In this document: positions 63,578 to 64,000 of the stretch, piece after piece
Layout: each line of letters starts with the position of its first letter
How positions within the stretch are numbered: the first letter of the stretch is position 1
Assembly: GCA_947568835.1 (NCBI GenBank)
Contig: OX387604.1
Coordinates: 20,613,076-20,677,075, forward strand
From: Protonemura montana
Taxonomy: Eukaryota; Arthropoda; Insecta; Plecoptera; Nemouridae
Length of the DNA stretch: 64,000 nt
Direction: 5' to 3'
Notes under the pieces: model-generated
Seen by the model: the letters and a program-made list of their open reading frames with translations, nothing else
Databases searched by the model: none
What the model was told of the DNA's origin: nothing
Position numbers and translations under genes: made by a program

Positions 63578-63865
63578 CACTGAATCCTGTCACTGAATCC
63601 TGTCACTGAATCCTGTCACTAAATCCTGTCACTGAATCCTGTCACTGAATCCTGTCACTAAATCCTATCACTAAATCCTGTCACTGAATCCTGTCACTGA
63701 ATCCTGTCACTAAATCCTGTCACTGAATCCTGTCACTGAATCCTGTCACTAAATCCTATCACTAAATTCTGTCACTAAATCCTGTCACTGAATCCTGTCA
63801 CTGAATCCTGTCACTAAATCCTATCACTAAATTCTGTCACTGAATCCTGTCACTAAATCCTGTCA
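63578..63865. repeat. 13-bp minisatellite (CACTGAATCCTGT), about 22 copies
   Basis: Units are exactly 13 bp and vary mainly at one base (TGAAT or TAAAT), with a few CTAT and TTCTGT variants. The variants recur in blocks, indicating expansion by multi-unit duplication. Confidence 0.97.
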
Positions 63866-64000
63866 AGAATCACGGGTTGCAACCATGATATCGCCATCGC
63901 TTCCATTATGCAGCACAGTTTTAACGTCGTGAATTCATATGAATTTTAAATTTTTATATTTCAAACCTTTTTTGGACAAAATCGCATGAACTCGCTCAAT

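Larger units (their letters stand above)
23546..64000 (+). other. Putative ephrin intron 1, unfinished at window edge
   Basis: The region begins with GTAAGT after ephrin exon 1. No later ephrin exon was found, so the intron would be longer than 40 kb, as is usual for first introns of ephrin genes. Contents are dominated by tandem repeats, homopolymers and AT-rich unique DNA, with a few GC-rich islands (30280-30660, 49980-50090, 54920-55040). Another gene could be nested here unrecognised. Confidence 0.6.

Overview
This is animal nuclear DNA. Coding exons are bounded by GT-AG introns of about 100 bp to several kb, both recognisable proteins belong to animal-specific families, and most of the sequence is AT-rich non-coding DNA full of micro- and minisatellites. 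The species cannot be named from the sequence. A non-vertebrate bilaterian is my best guess.

Two genes can be supported, arranged head to head about 18.4 kb apart. At the left end, on the minus strand, a complete six-exon gene encodes a cartilage-associated protein (CRTAP, leprecan family) of about 380 residues. It has a signal peptide, four CxxxC motifs and an acidic C-terminus, but no dioxygenase domain. At 23436-23545 on the plus strand lies the first coding exon of an ephrin: a signal peptide followed by the family hallmark IYWNSTNP, cut by a GTAAGT donor. I found no second ephrin exon in the remaining 40 kb, so the right two thirds of the window is best read as a very long, unfinished ephrin intron 1. 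CRTAP acts on procollagen in the endoplasmic reticulum and ephrin is a cell-surface guidance ligand, so nothing suggests the two products work together.

Layout: 1-5029 CRTAP, with a perfect 58-bp inverted repeat in intron 1. 5030-22980 intergenic, with simple repeats, one copy of a divergent interspersed repeat and a possible decayed LINE fragment. 22981-23435 ephrin upstream region with a GTCGGC tract. 23436-23545 ephrin exon 1. 23546-64000 putative intron, holding many tandem arrays (notably a 41-bp unit array at 39872-40802 and a 13-bp unit array at 63578-63865), C/G homopolymers up to 30 nt and several back-to-back splice motifs that could be recursive splice points.

No prokaryotic genes, CRISPR arrays, tRNA or rRNA genes, or intact transposons were seen. 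The strongest items for follow-up are the intron-1 perfect hairpin, the candidate recursive splice site at 50126/50127, the higher-order structure of the 41-bp array and the dispersed GGCGTC-type tracts.
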